A stretch of 41,660 bases of DNA from an uncultured Rhodospirillaceae bacterium (GCA_937887565.1 CALABS010000001.1:1-41660), one strand, 5' to 3'; positions 14,696 through 23,940 are shown, counted from the stretch's first letter. Translations and numbers: made by a program. The notes: generated by a model from the letters alone, not told the origin.

Positions 14696-16369
14696 ATGCT
14701 CGGCCGCCTGTCCATCGCCCAGCGCATCACCGCCGTCAACCTTCTCGGCACCGTGATCACCACCGTCGCCATCACCTGGCTGGTGCTGACCATCGTCGGC
14801 CAGAGCCTCGCGACGCAGGCGGTGGAAAGCCAGAAGGTCAATCTGCGCGTCCTGCAGACCCTGCTGCGCGAGAAGGGCGGCGGCGGCCCGCATATCGTGG
14901 AGGGCAAGCTGGCCTGGGGCGCCTATGTGGTCGACGGCAACCACGAGGTGGTCGACCGGCTGAAGCAGGTGATGGGCATCGGCGCCAGCATCTTCAACGG
15001 CGACGTCCGCGTCTCCACCAACGTGCTGACCACCGAGGGCGCCCGAGGAGTCGGCACCAAGCTCGCCCAGGGCGCCATCTACGACACCGTGCTGAAGCGG
15101 GGCGAGTCGTACTTCGGCGAGGCCGATGTCATCGGCACCAAGTATCTGGTCGCCTACGAGCCGGTGAAGGACGACTCCGGGCGGGTCATCGGCGCCATGG
15201 TCACCGGCATGCCGCGCTCGACCTTCTTCGTCATGCTCGACGACATCCGCGCCCCGGTGATCGGCGTGTCGGCGGCGGTGGGACTGGTGGTGGCGGCGGC
15301 GCTGTTCCTGGTCACCCGGACCCAGATGGGCGTCCTCGCCGGCCTGGCCTCGGTCATGCAGCGTCTGACGGCGCGCGACTACGAGATCGCCATTCCGGCC
15401 ACGGCGCGCGGCGACGAGATCGGCGCCATGGCACGCGCGCTCGGCGACTTCCGCGGCTCGATGATCCATGCCGACGAGGTCGACGCGGCCCGCGAGCAGG
15501 AGCGCGCCGAACGCGAACACCGCCGCGCCGCCATGGATTCCGCCACCCGCGACTTCGCCGCCTCCATCGAGGCGGTGGTCGGCGAGGTCACCGCCGCCGC
15601 CGACAACCTGCGCACCAATGCCCAGGGCCTGTCGGCCACCGCCCAGCAGACCCTGGCCCGCGCCTCGTCGGTGACCGACGCCTCGGACCTCGCCTCCACC
15701 AACGTCCAGGCGGTGGCCTCGGCCACCGAGGAGCTGACGTCGTCGATCGGCGAGATCACCCGGCAGGTGGAACAGGCGGCCGAGGTCGCCGACCACGCCG
15801 TCGGCGAGGCCGAGCAGACCAACCGCATGGTCCGCAGCCTGGCCGACGCCGCCAGCAAGATCGGCCAGGTTGTCCAGTTGATCACCGACATCGCCGCCCA
15901 GACCAACCTGCTGGCACTCAACGCCACCATCGAGGCGGCCCGGGCCGGCGACGCCGGCAAGGGCTTCGCGGTGGTCGCCGGCGAGGTCAAGAGCCTGGCC
16001 ACCCAGACCGCCAAGGCCACCGAGGAAATCCAGTCCCAGGTCGCCGCCATCCAGCGCGAGACGGAACTGGCGGTCCAAGCCATCACCGGCATCAGCCGGA
16101 CCATCGACCGCATTTCCAACATCACCGCCACCGTGGCGGCGGCGGTGACCCAGCAGGGCGCCGCCACCGCCGAGATCTCGCGCAGCGTCCACCATGCCTC
16201 GACCGGAACCGCCGAGGTGTCGCGCAACATCGCCGACGTCACCTCGGCCGCCGACGATACCGGCCGCAACGCGGCGACGCTGCTGTCGGCCGCCGAGGGG
16301 CTGAGCCACCAGTCCGACGTCCTGCGCCGCAATGTGGATGCGTTCATTTCGGGATTGAAGGCGTCCTGA
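14696..16369 (+). CDS. Methyl-accepting chemotaxis protein with periplasmic Cache domain
   Basis: A 557-aa chemoreceptor. An N-terminal helix (about residues 11-35) is followed by a periplasmic single-Cache-type domain (about 36-180; for example GASIFNGDVRVSTNV and GEADVIGTKYLVAYEPVKD), a second helix (about 185-208), HAMP (about 209-260) and a cytoplasmic signalling domain. The hairpin tip is AAQTNLLALNATIEAARAG. No C-terminal NWETF-type CheR-binding pentapeptide is present. ATG at 14696 follows AGGAGAGC; the frame is open to 14648 but without support. Ligand unknown. There are no che genes nearby, so it is an orphan receptor feeding a pathway elsewhere. Confidence 0.93.
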   Translation: MLGRLSIAQRITAVNLLGTVITTVAITWLVLTIVGQSLATQAVESQKVNLRVLQTLLREKGGGGPHIVEGKLAWGAYVVDGNHEVVDRLKQVMGIGASIFNGDVRVSTNVLTTEGARGVGTKLAQGAIYDTVLKRGESYFGEADVIGTKYLVAYEPVKDDSGRVIGAMVTGMPRSTFFVMLDDIRAPVIGVSAAVGLVVAAALFLVTRTQMGVLAGLASVMQRLTARDYEIAIPATARGDEIGAMARALGDFRGSMIHADEVDAAREQERAEREHRRAAMDSATRDFAASIEAVVGEVTAAADNLRTNAQGLSATAQQTLARASSVTDASDLASTNVQAVASATEELTSSIGEITRQVEQAAEVADHAVGEAEQTNRMVRSLADAASKIGQVVQLITDIAAQTNLLALNATIEAARAGDAGKGFAVVAGEVKSLATQTAKATEEIQSQVAAIQRETELAVQAITGISRTIDRISNITATVAAAVTQQGAATAEISRSVHHASTGTAEVSRNIADVTSAADDTGRNAATLLSAAEGLSHQSDVLRRNVDAFISGLKAS

Positions 16370-16387
16370 CGAGACTTGGCGGCGGGG

Positions 16388-16735
16388 TCAGATGACCTTG
16401 CCGCCGTCGTCGTCGACGATGCCGGCGACCCCGGCCAGCCAGCCGCGCAGCGCGCGCCGCTCCATCAGCTTGTCCTGGGCGGCCGCGGGCAGGTCGGTCA
16501 CGGTGATCACGCGCTTGCGGATCAGCACCTCGATAACGTCCTCGATGACCCGGATGAACTGCAGGTCCGAGGCCACGAAGCGGTCGCCCTCGATGGCCAG
16601 GTCGGAGTCGGAGACCCGCGCGAAGAAGGCCAGGATCTCGGGGTCGCCGGGCTCCAGGTGCTCGGCCGCCTCGTCGAGCGGAACCTCGGACAGCGCGACC
16701 ACGGTGCCGGCATCGTCGCGGATCACATAAGGCAT
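16388..16735 (-). CDS. Small conserved protein, 115 aa
   Basis: Soluble acidic protein starting MPYVIRDDAG, with two recognisable blocks: SDSDLAIEGDRFVASDLQ near residue 45, and VIEVLIRKRVITVTDLPAAA followed by DKLMERRALRGWL (about 65-100). As far as I recall, homologues in Pseudomonas and Magnetospirillum are sometimes misleadingly named tryptophan synthase beta-like. There is no resemblance to TrpB catalytic motifs, so I give no function. ATG at 16735 has GGAG seven bases upstream; the TTG at 16741 is less likely. It ends facing the chemoreceptor gene. Confidence 0.75.
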   Translation of the reverse strand: MPYVIRDDAGTVVALSEVPLDEAAEHLEPGDPEILAFFARVSDSDLAIEGDRFVASDLQFIRVIEDVIEVLIRKRVITVTDLPAAAQDKLMERRALRGWLAGVAGIVDDDGGKVI

Positions 16736-16837
16736 CGGCAACTCCGCAAGGTGAAGCTAGTGCGCTGAACATTCAACTGGCACACCGACCATCTGAATGT
16801 ATCAGCGCACAATTCGTTGATTTTGTGGGCCGATTCA

Positions 16838-16875
16838 CCAGACCGATGGTTCAAGGACGTGAATCTTCGGTCTGG
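16838..16875. repeat. Inverted repeat after the parA-like gene
   Basis: CCAGACCGA at 16838-16846 pairs with TCGGTCTGG at 16867-16875 across a 20-base loop, just after the stop of the leftward parA-like gene. There is no T-run on either strand, so this is only a possible Rho-assisted terminator or regulatory hairpin. Confidence 0.35.
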
Positions 16876-16884
16876 ACCGGACCA

Positions 16885-17967
16885 CTAGAACAGGCTGTCC
16901 CAGCGGCGGCCGGCGATGACGCCGAGCAGGCCGCCCAGCAGGAAAAGCAGGAGCGCCGCCCCGATCTTCCAGCGGGCTCCCGGAACCACCGGCTGGGCCA
17001 GCGCCACCTCGGACGGCGTCCAACCCGGATCGGGCTCGTCGCCGTGCCGGGCCGTCGACGGCAGGTCGGCCTCGGCGTCGCGGCGCGCCCAGGCATGCAG
17101 CACGGCCATGATCGGCGCCCCGGCGGCCGGGCGGCCACCCGCCGCGACGCCGCCGGCGCGGGCGTGGGTGCGGGCGACGATCATCCCGGCCAGGTCCACA
17201 TAGGCCCGCGCCGCCGCGCTGTCCGGGGCGTGGACCACCACCGGCCGGTCGTGGGACGACGCCTCGACCACCACCGGATCATAGGGGATGACGACCGGCA
17301 GCACCCGCTGGCCGAATTCGGCGCGGATGGTCTCGGCCATGGCGGTATGCAGCGGGTCGGGGCCGGTCATGGTCAGCAGGATGCCGGCCACCTCGAGATG
17401 GCGGTTGAGATTGGTGCGGATGCGCTGGATGTGGCGCCAGGCCTTGGCCAGGCCGTCGCGGGCCATGGGCTCGGGAGTCACCGGCAGGATCGCCCAGTCG
17501 CAGGCCACCAGCCCGTTGACCGGCAGCATGCCCAGCGCCGGCGGGCAGTCCACGACCACGAAATCCACGTCGCCGGGCAGCCCCTTCACCGCCTGCGCCA
17601 GCCGGTGCTGGGGGTCGGAATCAAGCGCCAGCTCGATGTCGGCGCCCGCCAGCTCGTCGGTGGCGCCGCAGACATAGAGATTGGGAAACGCCGTCGGGCT
17701 GCGGACCTCGGCCAGCGTCGCGGTGCCGGCGATCAGCTCGTAGGCGCCGCGGGTCGGCGGCGCGACGATCCCCAGCCCGGTGGTGGCGTTGCTCTGGCTG
17801 TCCAGGTCGACCAGCACCACGGTATGGCCCAGGGCCGCCAGGCACACCGACAGGTTGACGGCGGTGGTGGTCTTGCCGATCCCGCCCTTCTGGTTGAAGA
17901 TCGTCACCACGGTGGGCCGACCGCCCGCTGGCGACTGGGAAGCCGGCCCGAACTCCGCGACGGTCAT
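16885..17967 (-). CDS. ParA-family ATPase with C-terminal membrane anchor
   Basis: A 360-aa MinD/ParA-type ATPase. It has the deviant Walker A KGGIGKTT (residues 27-34), the switch LVDLDSQSNATTG and Walker B VVVDCPPALG, so ATP-dependent dimerisation is expected. After the ATPase core (about 1-275) there is an Ala/Gly/Pro-rich linker. The last 28 residues are WK followed by a hydrophobic stretch (IGAALLLFLLGGLLGVIAG) and a basic RRWDSLF, a tail-anchor-like helix. Chromosomal ParA proteins are normally soluble and paired with parB; neither parB nor parS is seen here. GGAG precedes the ATG at 17967. Probably a positioning ATPase for a membrane cargo such as chemoreceptors or another complex; cargo unknown. 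Confidence 0.85.
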   Translation of the reverse strand: MTVAEFGPASQSPAGGRPTVVTIFNQKGGIGKTTTAVNLSVCLAALGHTVVLVDLDSQSNATTGLGIVAPPTRGAYELIAGTATLAEVRSPTAFPNLYVCGATDELAGADIELALDSDPQHRLAQAVKGLPGDVDFVVVDCPPALGMLPVNGLVACDWAILPVTPEPMARDGLAKAWRHIQRIRTNLNRHLEVAGILLTMTGPDPLHTAMAETIRAEFGQRVLPVVIPYDPVVVEASSHDRPVVVHAPDSAAARAYVDLAGMIVARTHARAGGVAAGGRPAAGAPIMAVLHAWARRDAEADLPSTARHGDEPDPGWTPSEVALAQPVVPGARWKIGAALLLFLLGGLLGVIAGRRWDSLF

Positions 17968-18146
17968 TGCTCCGATCCCTCGCCGCTTCCTAGACGTCAG
18001 GCATGCACAATACCGGGTTGGCGAACGCTTTGACAGAGGCTTGCGGAGACCTGGCGGCGACTGGAGGCCAAGTGTTCGCGTCTTGGCCGCTTCGGAGCCG
18101 CCAATGCCCGCCTGAAAACCTGTTCACATCTCATTTGAAATCCTTG

Positions 18147-18175
18147 TTGTCGAACCTCGCGGAAGCCCTTATCAT
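18147..18175 (+). promoter_or_regulatory. Promoter of the LdtR-type gene, possibly leaderless
   Basis: TTGTCG at 18147-18152 and TATCAT at 18170-18175 are separated by 17 bases. The start of transcription predicted from the -10 position falls at about 18182, which is the A of the ATG. No Shine-Dalgarno sequence precedes that ATG. Confidence 0.5.
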
Positions 18176-18181
18176 CACCCC

Positions 18182-18643
18182 ATGAGCCAGCCGTATTTCG
18201 AGATCATCCGCCTCATCGAACGCCTGCACCGTCATTTCCTCGACGTGCTGCGCGCGGAACTGCGCCGGCTTGGCATCGAGGACATCAACGCCGTCCAGGC
18301 TTTGCTGCTCTACAACATCGGCGAGGACGAGGTGGTCATCCGCGATCTCAAGGACCGCGGCTACTACCAGGGCTCGAATGTCTCGTACAACATCAAGGCG
18401 CTCACCGAATACGGCTACATCACCCAGGAGCGCTCGCCCCACGACCGCCGCTCGGTGCGGCTGCGGCTGACCCAGAAGGGCCTGGACCTGTGCAACGCGG
18501 TCCGCAAGCTGCAGAACGACCTGGCCACCGCCATGGGCACCGACGTGGACACCGAGAAGGCGCTGTCGCAGACCGTCGACACCATGCTGCGCCTCGAGCG
18601 CACCTGGTCGGATTTCATCCATTACGGCCGCGCGCGGGTCTGA
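18182..18643 (+). CDS. ldtR: MarR-family regulator of the LdtR type
   Basis: A 153-aa winged-helix regulator. The N-terminus (YFEIIRLIERLHRHFLDVLR), the stretch GIEDINAVQALLLYNIGEDE, the recognition region GYYQGSNVSYNIKALTEYGY and the wing ERSPHDRRSVRLRLTQKG closely resemble LdtR of Rhizobiales and Liberibacter. There it controls an L,D-transpeptidase gene and osmotic-stress tolerance. No L,D-transpeptidase gene lies in this window, so its targets must be elsewhere. The ATG at 18182 has no ribosome binding site, and the promoter geometry suggests a leaderless mRNA. It is divergent from the parA-like gene, with 214 bases between them. Confidence 0.82.
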   Translation: MSQPYFEIIRLIERLHRHFLDVLRAELRRLGIEDINAVQALLLYNIGEDEVVIRDLKDRGYYQGSNVSYNIKALTEYGYITQERSPHDRRSVRLRLTQKGLDLCNAVRKLQNDLATAMGTDVDTEKALSQTVDTMLRLERTWSDFIHYGRARV

Positions 18644-18727
18644 TTTCGTCTCCCGGCCCTATGCAAGGCGGCGGATATTTGCCATAACGCCTTCCTTCGT
18701 CCGCGCTGGAAGGGATAGAGGCCGTCG

Positions 18728-20062
18728 ATGATTCCGCGTTATTCCCGCCCCCCGATGACCGCCATCTGGGAGCCCGCCAACAAGTTCCGCATCTGGTTCC
18801 AGATCGAGGCCCATGCCTGCGACGCCCTGGCCGAGCTGGGCGTCATCCCCAAGGACGCCGCCAAGGCGGTGTGGGAGCGTGGCGAGAAGCCCTACACGGC
18901 CGAGCGCATCGCCCGCATCGACGCCATCGAAGCCGAGACCAAGCACGACGTCATCGCCTTCCTGACCGAGTTGGCCGAGCATGTGGGCGAACCGTCGCGC
19001 TTCGTGCACCAGGGCATGACCTCGTCCGACGTGCTCGACACCTGCCTGTCGGTGCAGATGACCCAGGCCGCCGACATCCTGCTCGACGACCTCGACAAGC
19101 TGCTGGCCGCCCTCGAGCGCCGCGCCTTCGAGTACAAGGACGTGGTGTGCATGGGCCGCAGCCACGGCATCCACGCCGAGCCGGTGACCATGGGGCTGAA
19201 ATTCGCCTCGTTCCACGCCGAGTTCCAGCGCAATCGGCGCCGCCTGAAGGCGGCCCGCGAGGACATCGCCACCTGCGCCATCTCGGGCGCCGTCGGCACC
19301 TTCGCCAACATCGACCCCTTCGTCGAGGAGCACGTGGCGGCCCGCCTGGGCCTGCGCCCCGAGCCGGTGTCGACCCAGGTCATCCCGCGCGACCGCCACG
19401 CCGAGTTCTTCGCCACCCTGGGCGTGATCGCCGGCTCGGTCGAGCGCGTCGCCGTCGAGATCCGCCACCTGCAGCGCACCGAGGTGCGCGAGGCCGAGGA
19501 ATACTTCTCGCCCGGCCAGAAGGGCAGCTCGGCCATGCCGCACAAGCGCAATCCGGTGCTGACCGAGAACCTGACCGGCCTCGCCCGCATGGTGCGCGGC
19601 TACGTCACGCCGGCGCTGGAGAACGTGGCGCTGTGGCACGAGCGCGACATCTCGCATTCCTCGGTCGAGCGCTATATCGGCCCCGACGCCACCATCACCC
19701 TGGATTTCGCCCTCGCCCGGCTGACCGGCGTGGTGGACAAGCTGGTGGTCTATCCCGACGTCATCGAGCGCAACCTCAACCAGTTGGGCGGCCTGATCTT
19801 CTCGCAGCGGGTCCTGCTGGCGCTGACCCAGGCCGGCATGAGCCGCGAGGACTCCTACAAGGCGGTGCAGCGCAACGCCATGACGGTGTGGGACGCGGCC
19901 GGCGAGGGCAAGGAGACCAAGGGCATGTTCCTGGCGGCGCTGAAGGCCGACCCCGAGGTCGCCAAGGCGGTGCCGGCCGAGAAGATCGAGGAGATGTTCG
20001 ATCTCGGCTACCACACCAAGCACGTGGACACGATCTTCAAGCGCGTCTTCGGCCGCGCCTGA
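18728..20062 (+). CDS. purB: Adenylosuccinate lyase
   Basis: The 444-aa enzyme of purine synthesis that cleaves SAICAR to AICAR and adenylosuccinate to AMP, releasing fumarate. It belongs to the fumarase/aspartase superfamily. Visible motifs are MTSSDVLDTCLSVQM near residue 97, the catalytic-histidine region GRSHGIHAEPVT near 142, and the signature loop GSSAMPHKRNPV near 265. Length is normal for the short bacterial type. The start at 18728 (MIPRYSRPPM) is the typical PurB beginning, with AGAGG upstream. A stand-alone housekeeping gene; the downstream hydrolase gene is convergent. Confidence 0.97.
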   Translation: MIPRYSRPPMTAIWEPANKFRIWFQIEAHACDALAELGVIPKDAAKAVWERGEKPYTAERIARIDAIEAETKHDVIAFLTELAEHVGEPSRFVHQGMTSSDVLDTCLSVQMTQAADILLDDLDKLLAALERRAFEYKDVVCMGRSHGIHAEPVTMGLKFASFHAEFQRNRRRLKAAREDIATCAISGAVGTFANIDPFVEEHVAARLGLRPEPVSTQVIPRDRHAEFFATLGVIAGSVERVAVEIRHLQRTEVREAEEYFSPGQKGSSAMPHKRNPVLTENLTGLARMVRGYVTPALENVALWHERDISHSSVERYIGPDATITLDFALARLTGVVDKLVVYPDVIERNLNQLGGLIFSQRVLLALTQAGMSREDSYKAVQRNAMTVWDAAGEGKETKGMFLAALKADPEVAKAVPAEKIEEMFDLGYHTKHVDTIFKRVFGRA

Positions 20063-20079
20063 CGACGGGACGGAGGGCG

Positions 20080-20910
20080 TCACGCCACCGTGGTGGCCTG
20101 GCGCCCCAGCCCCTCGACCGACAGCTCCAGGCGGTCGCCGGGGGAAAGGAACAGCCCCTTGCCCATGCCGACCCCGGCCGGGGTGCCGGTCAGGATGACG
20201 TCGCCCGGCGCCAGGGCCATGAACCGCGACAGATAGGACAGCAGGACGGCGACGCCGAACACCATGTCGGCGGTGGTGCCGTTCTGGCGCCGCTCGCCGT
20301 TGACCTCGGTCCACAGCCTCAGCGCCTGCGGATCGGGCACCTCGTCGGCGGTGACCAGCCACGGACCCAGCGGGCAGAACCCGGGCCCCGACTTGCCCTT
20401 GACCCACTGGCCGCCGCGCTCGATCTGCCAGTCGCGGGCCGAGACGTCGTTGGCGGTCATGTAGCCGGCCACATGCGACAGCGCGTCGCGCTCCGCCACC
20501 TGCCAGGCCCGCGAGCCGATCACCACCGCCAGTTCCACCTCGTAGTCCAGCTTGGCGCAGCCCTTGGGCAACGGCAGCGGGTCGGCGGGACCGGCCACGG
20601 CGCCGGTGTGCTTGGAGAACACCACCGGCTCGGCCGGCGGCGTCGCCCCGGTCTCGGCGGCGTGGTCGCGGTAATTCAGCCCGATGCCGATGAGGTTGCC
20701 GATGCCGGCCACCGGCGCGCCCAGGCGGGTGCCGCCGGGCACCGCCGGCAGCGAGGCGGGGTCGATGCGGGCCAGCCGTGCCAGACGGTCGGGCGCCAGC
20801 ATGTCGGGGCCGATGTCGGCGCAGTGGTGCGACAGGTCGCGCACTGTCCCCTGGGCGTCGACCAGACCGGGATTCTCGGCGCCCGCGGCGCCCCAGCGAA
20901 CCAGCTTCAT
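20080..20910 (-). CDS. Fumarylacetoacetate hydrolase family protein
   Basis: A 276-aa FAH-fold protein. It has an N-terminal domain and a catalytic domain with IGIGLNYRDHAAETG, the metal-binding LDYEVELAVVIG, a second acidic site in GYMTANDVSARDWQ, and TGTPAGVGMG near the end. Family members cleave or decarboxylate acylpyruvates and related diketo acids with Mg2+ or Mn2+. This one is closest in style to FAHD1/2-hydroxyhepta-2,4-diene isomerase-type enzymes; the precise substrate cannot be read from sequence. Its ATG overlaps the stop of the GGDEF/EAL gene (ATGA), a surprising coupling between metabolism and c-di-GMP signalling that may be only an operon accident. Confidence 0.88.
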   Translation of the reverse strand: MKLVRWGAAGAENPGLVDAQGTVRDLSHHCADIGPDMLAPDRLARLARIDPASLPAVPGGTRLGAPVAGIGNLIGIGLNYRDHAAETGATPPAEPVVFSKHTGAVAGPADPLPLPKGCAKLDYEVELAVVIGSRAWQVAERDALSHVAGYMTANDVSARDWQIERGGQWVKGKSGPGFCPLGPWLVTADEVPDPQALRLWTEVNGERRQNGTTADMVFGVAVLLSYLSRFMALAPGDVILTGTPAGVGMGKGLFLSPGDRLELSVEGLGRQATTVA

Positions 20911-23396
20911 GACTTCATCCTCGCGGCCAGGGCCTGGGGGACCTCCCCCTTGGCCAGATATTCGCGCAGTTCCTCCATCGGCATGGGCCGGGCCAGCAGG
21001 AATCCCTGCGCCATGTCACAGCCATAGGTCATCAGGAAGCCCAACTGGTCGCGGGTCTCGATGCCGGGAGCCACCACCCTCATATGCATCCCCCGCGCCA
21101 CCGCGACAATGGCGGTGACGATCTCGGCGTCGTCCGAGCTGTTGGCGACGTTGCGCACGAAGCCCTGGGCGATCTTGAGCGCGTCGACCGGCAGCCGCCG
21201 CAAGAAGGCGAAGGACGAATAGCCGGCGCCGAACTCGTCGATGGACACCCCCACGCCCAGGGCCGAGAAGCGGGCGAAGATATGGCTGGTGGAATCATGG
21301 CCCTTGTCGACGACGCTGCTCTCGGGGACCTCGAGCACCAGGGCCGAGGGCGGCAGGCCGCTGCCCTCCAGGGCCTCGGACACCGCCTCGAGAAGGTCGA
21401 GTTGGCGCAGCTGCCGGCCCGACAGGTTGACGTGCATGGTCAGGTCGGGGCGCACCTGCCGCAGTTCCTTGACGTCCTTGCAGGCCGAGGCCAGCACCCA
21501 GCGCCCGACCGGCAGGATCAGGCCGGTCTCGTCGGCCAGGGGCAGGAACTGGGTGGGCACCACCAGCCCGACCTCGGGATGCTGCCAGCGCAACAGCGCC
21601 TCGACCGCCGCCACCTGGCCGGTCTTGAGGTCGAAGATGGGCTGGTAGAACAGCCGGAACTCGGCGCGGTCCACCGCCTGGCGCAGCGCGTTCTCCAGCG
21701 CCAGCCGCTCGAAGGCCTGGGCGTTGACCGCCTCGGAATGGAACTGGCAGCCGTTGCGGCCCAGGTTCTTGGCCCGGTACATGGCGTTGTCGGCCAGCTT
21801 GACCAGGCTCTGGGTGTCGCCGGCATCCACCGGGTAGAGCGCCACGCCGATGGACGAGCTGATGCGGGCCTCGTTGCCGGACAGATCGAAGGGCTCGACC
21901 AGGATGTGCAGGATCTTGTGGGCCACCACGGCGGCGTCGCGCGGGTCCTGGATGTCCTCGAGGATGACGGTGAACTCGTCGCCGGACAGCCGCGCCACGG
22001 TGTCGCCCTGGCGCACGCAGTTGGTCAGGCGCTCGGCGACCACCTGCAAGAGCTCGTCGCCGGCCAGGTGCCCCAGCGAATCGTTGACGTGCTTGAAGCG
22101 GTCGAGGTCGATGAACAGCAACGCCACCAGCGACTGGTTGCGATGGGCGCGGGCCAGCGCCCGGCTCAGCCGCTCCTGGAACAAGGTGCGGTTGGGCAGC
22201 CGCGTCAGCGGATCGTGGTTGGCCTGATAGGACAGCCGCTCCTCGATCTGCTTGCGCTGGGTGATGTCGCTGAACACGCACACATAGTTGGTCACCGCCC
22301 CGGAGCCGTTGCGCACCGCTGCGATATTGACCCAGCTGGCGAACATCTCGCCGGACTTGCGGCGGTCCCAGATTTCGCCCTGCCATTTGCCCTGGTCGGT
22401 GATGGACTGCCACATGCGCTGGTAGAACTCGGCGCCGTGGCGACCCGAGGACAGCACCTTCGGCGTCTTGCCGATGACGTCGCCCGGATAGAAGCCGGTG
22501 ATGTCGGTGAAGGCGGGATTGACGTGGATGATCTGGGTCTCGGCGTCGGTGACGAACAGACCCTCGCCGGTGTTCTCGAACACCGTGGCGGCCAGGCGCA
22601 TGTGGTCCTCGAGGCGCTTGCGCTCGGTGATGTCCTCCACCACCGCCACCAGGAAGCGCTGCTCGTCGGTATCCACGTCCGCCACCGCCTTGGCGGTCAG
22701 CCGCGCCCAAACGATGCGGCCGCCGCGGGCCACGTAGCGCTTGGTGATGCTGTAGACGTCGCGCCGTCCCTCGGCGGCGTCGTGACGCAGGTTCTCGTTC
22801 TCGTGGATGTCCTCGGGATGGGTGATGGCGTGGAACGTCATCCCGCGCAGGTCGTCCTGGCCATAGCCGACCATGGCGCAGAAGGCCGGGTTGGCCTCGA
22901 CGAACCGCCCATCCCTGTCGGCCAGCACCACCCCGATGCCGGCGTTCTGGAACACCGCCCGGAAGCGCGCCTCGGAATCGCGCAGGGCCTGATCGACGCG
23001 GGAGCGCTCGATGGCGTAGCGGACGGCGCGGCGCACCAGCTCGCCGTCGCCCTGGCCCTTGACCAGATAGTCCTGGGCGCCCTGGCGCAAGGCCTCCAGG
23101 GCCAGGACCTCGTCGTTGGTGCCGGTCAGCACCACCACGGGAACCGCCAGCCGCGCCGCCTTGACCCGCGCCAAGGTGTCCAGGCCGAAGGAATCGGGCA
23201 GGCTGAGGTCCAGCAGGACCACATCCACATGCTCGGATTTCAGGATCTGGATCGCCTCGGCCAGCTTCGAGGCCTTGATCACCCGGAAGGGACGGCCCGG
23301 ATCGTCCAGAAGGTAGATTTCCACGATGCGGGCATCGCCGGGGTTGTCCTCGACGACGAGGACGATCCGCCTTGAGGCCTCCGGAACGACGTCCAT
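20907..23396 (-). CDS. Receiver-PAS-PAS-GGDEF-EAL protein (c-di-GMP signalling)
   Basis: An 829-aa soluble protein. The N-terminal receiver (1-125) has phospho-acceptor D63. Two PAS domains follow (about 140-262 and 268-385, the second ending VFSDITQRKQIEER). The GGDEF domain (about 390-555) reads SGDEF at 471-475 with a complete RxxD product-inhibition site (R462, D465). The EAL domain (about 570-815) keeps E599-A-L, the LEVPES glutamates, K741 and Q797. However, it has E721 in place of the second Asp of DDFG, A743 in place of Asp in LKID, and P777 in place of Glu in AEGVE. I infer an active diguanylate cyclase with a weak or non-catalytic EAL domain. The gene follows a response-regulator gene by seven bases. 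Confidence 0.93.
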   Translation of the reverse strand: MDVVPEASRRIVLVVEDNPGDARIVEIYLLDDPGRPFRVIKASKLAEAIQILKSEHVDVVLLDLSLPDSFGLDTLARVKAARLAVPVVVLTGTNDEVLALEALRQGAQDYLVKGQGDGELVRRAVRYAIERSRVDQALRDSEARFRAVFQNAGIGVVLADRDGRFVEANPAFCAMVGYGQDDLRGMTFHAITHPEDIHENENLRHDAAEGRRDVYSITKRYVARGGRIVWARLTAKAVADVDTDEQRFLVAVVEDITERKRLEDHMRLAATVFENTGEGLFVTDAETQIIHVNPAFTDITGFYPGDVIGKTPKVLSSGRHGAEFYQRMWQSITDQGKWQGEIWDRRKSGEMFASWVNIAAVRNGSGAVTNYVCVFSDITQRKQIEERLSYQANHDPLTRLPNRTLFQERLSRALARAHRNQSLVALLFIDLDRFKHVNDSLGHLAGDELLQVVAERLTNCVRQGDTVARLSGDEFTVILEDIQDPRDAAVVAHKILHILVEPFDLSGNEARISSSIGVALYPVDAGDTQSLVKLADNAMYRAKNLGRNGCQFHSEAVNAQAFERLALENALRQAVDRAEFRLFYQPIFDLKTGQVAAVEALLRWQHPEVGLVVPTQFLPLADETGLILPVGRWVLASACKDVKELRQVRPDLTMHVNLSGRQLRQLDLLEAVSEALEGSGLPPSALVLEVPESSVVDKGHDSTSHIFARFSALGVGVSIDEFGAGYSSFAFLRRLPVDALKIAQGFVRNVANSSDDAEIVTAIVAVARGMHMRVVAPGIETRDQLGFLMTYGCDMAQGFLLARPMPMEELREYLAKGEVPQALAARMKS

Positions 23397-23403
23397 CCCG
23401 TCC

Positions 23404-23850
<447 letters not shown>

Positions 23851-23940
23851 GGTGGGGCGCTCCCTCGAGTTGGTGCGTCCACTATAGTTTGACCGCAGCC
23901 CCGGGGAAAGCCCCACCTACGACAAACGGTTAGCCTGTGC

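Noticed and set aside
14681..16309. A 542-codon frame antisense to the Cache chemoreceptor
   Set aside because: Gly/Asp/His-rich shadow of the repetitive chemoreceptor signalling domain; the same happens opposite the second chemoreceptor (37713-39365).
16885..18182. Chromosome partition locus (parABS) at the parA-like gene
   Set aside because: No parB gene and no recognisable parS palindrome nearby, and the C-terminal helix is atypical of the chromosome-segregation ParA.
21084..23375. A 763-codon frame antisense to the GGDEF-EAL gene
   Set aside because: The conserved catalytic motifs are on the minus strand; the plus-strand product is His/Gly/Val-rich with no recognisable domain.
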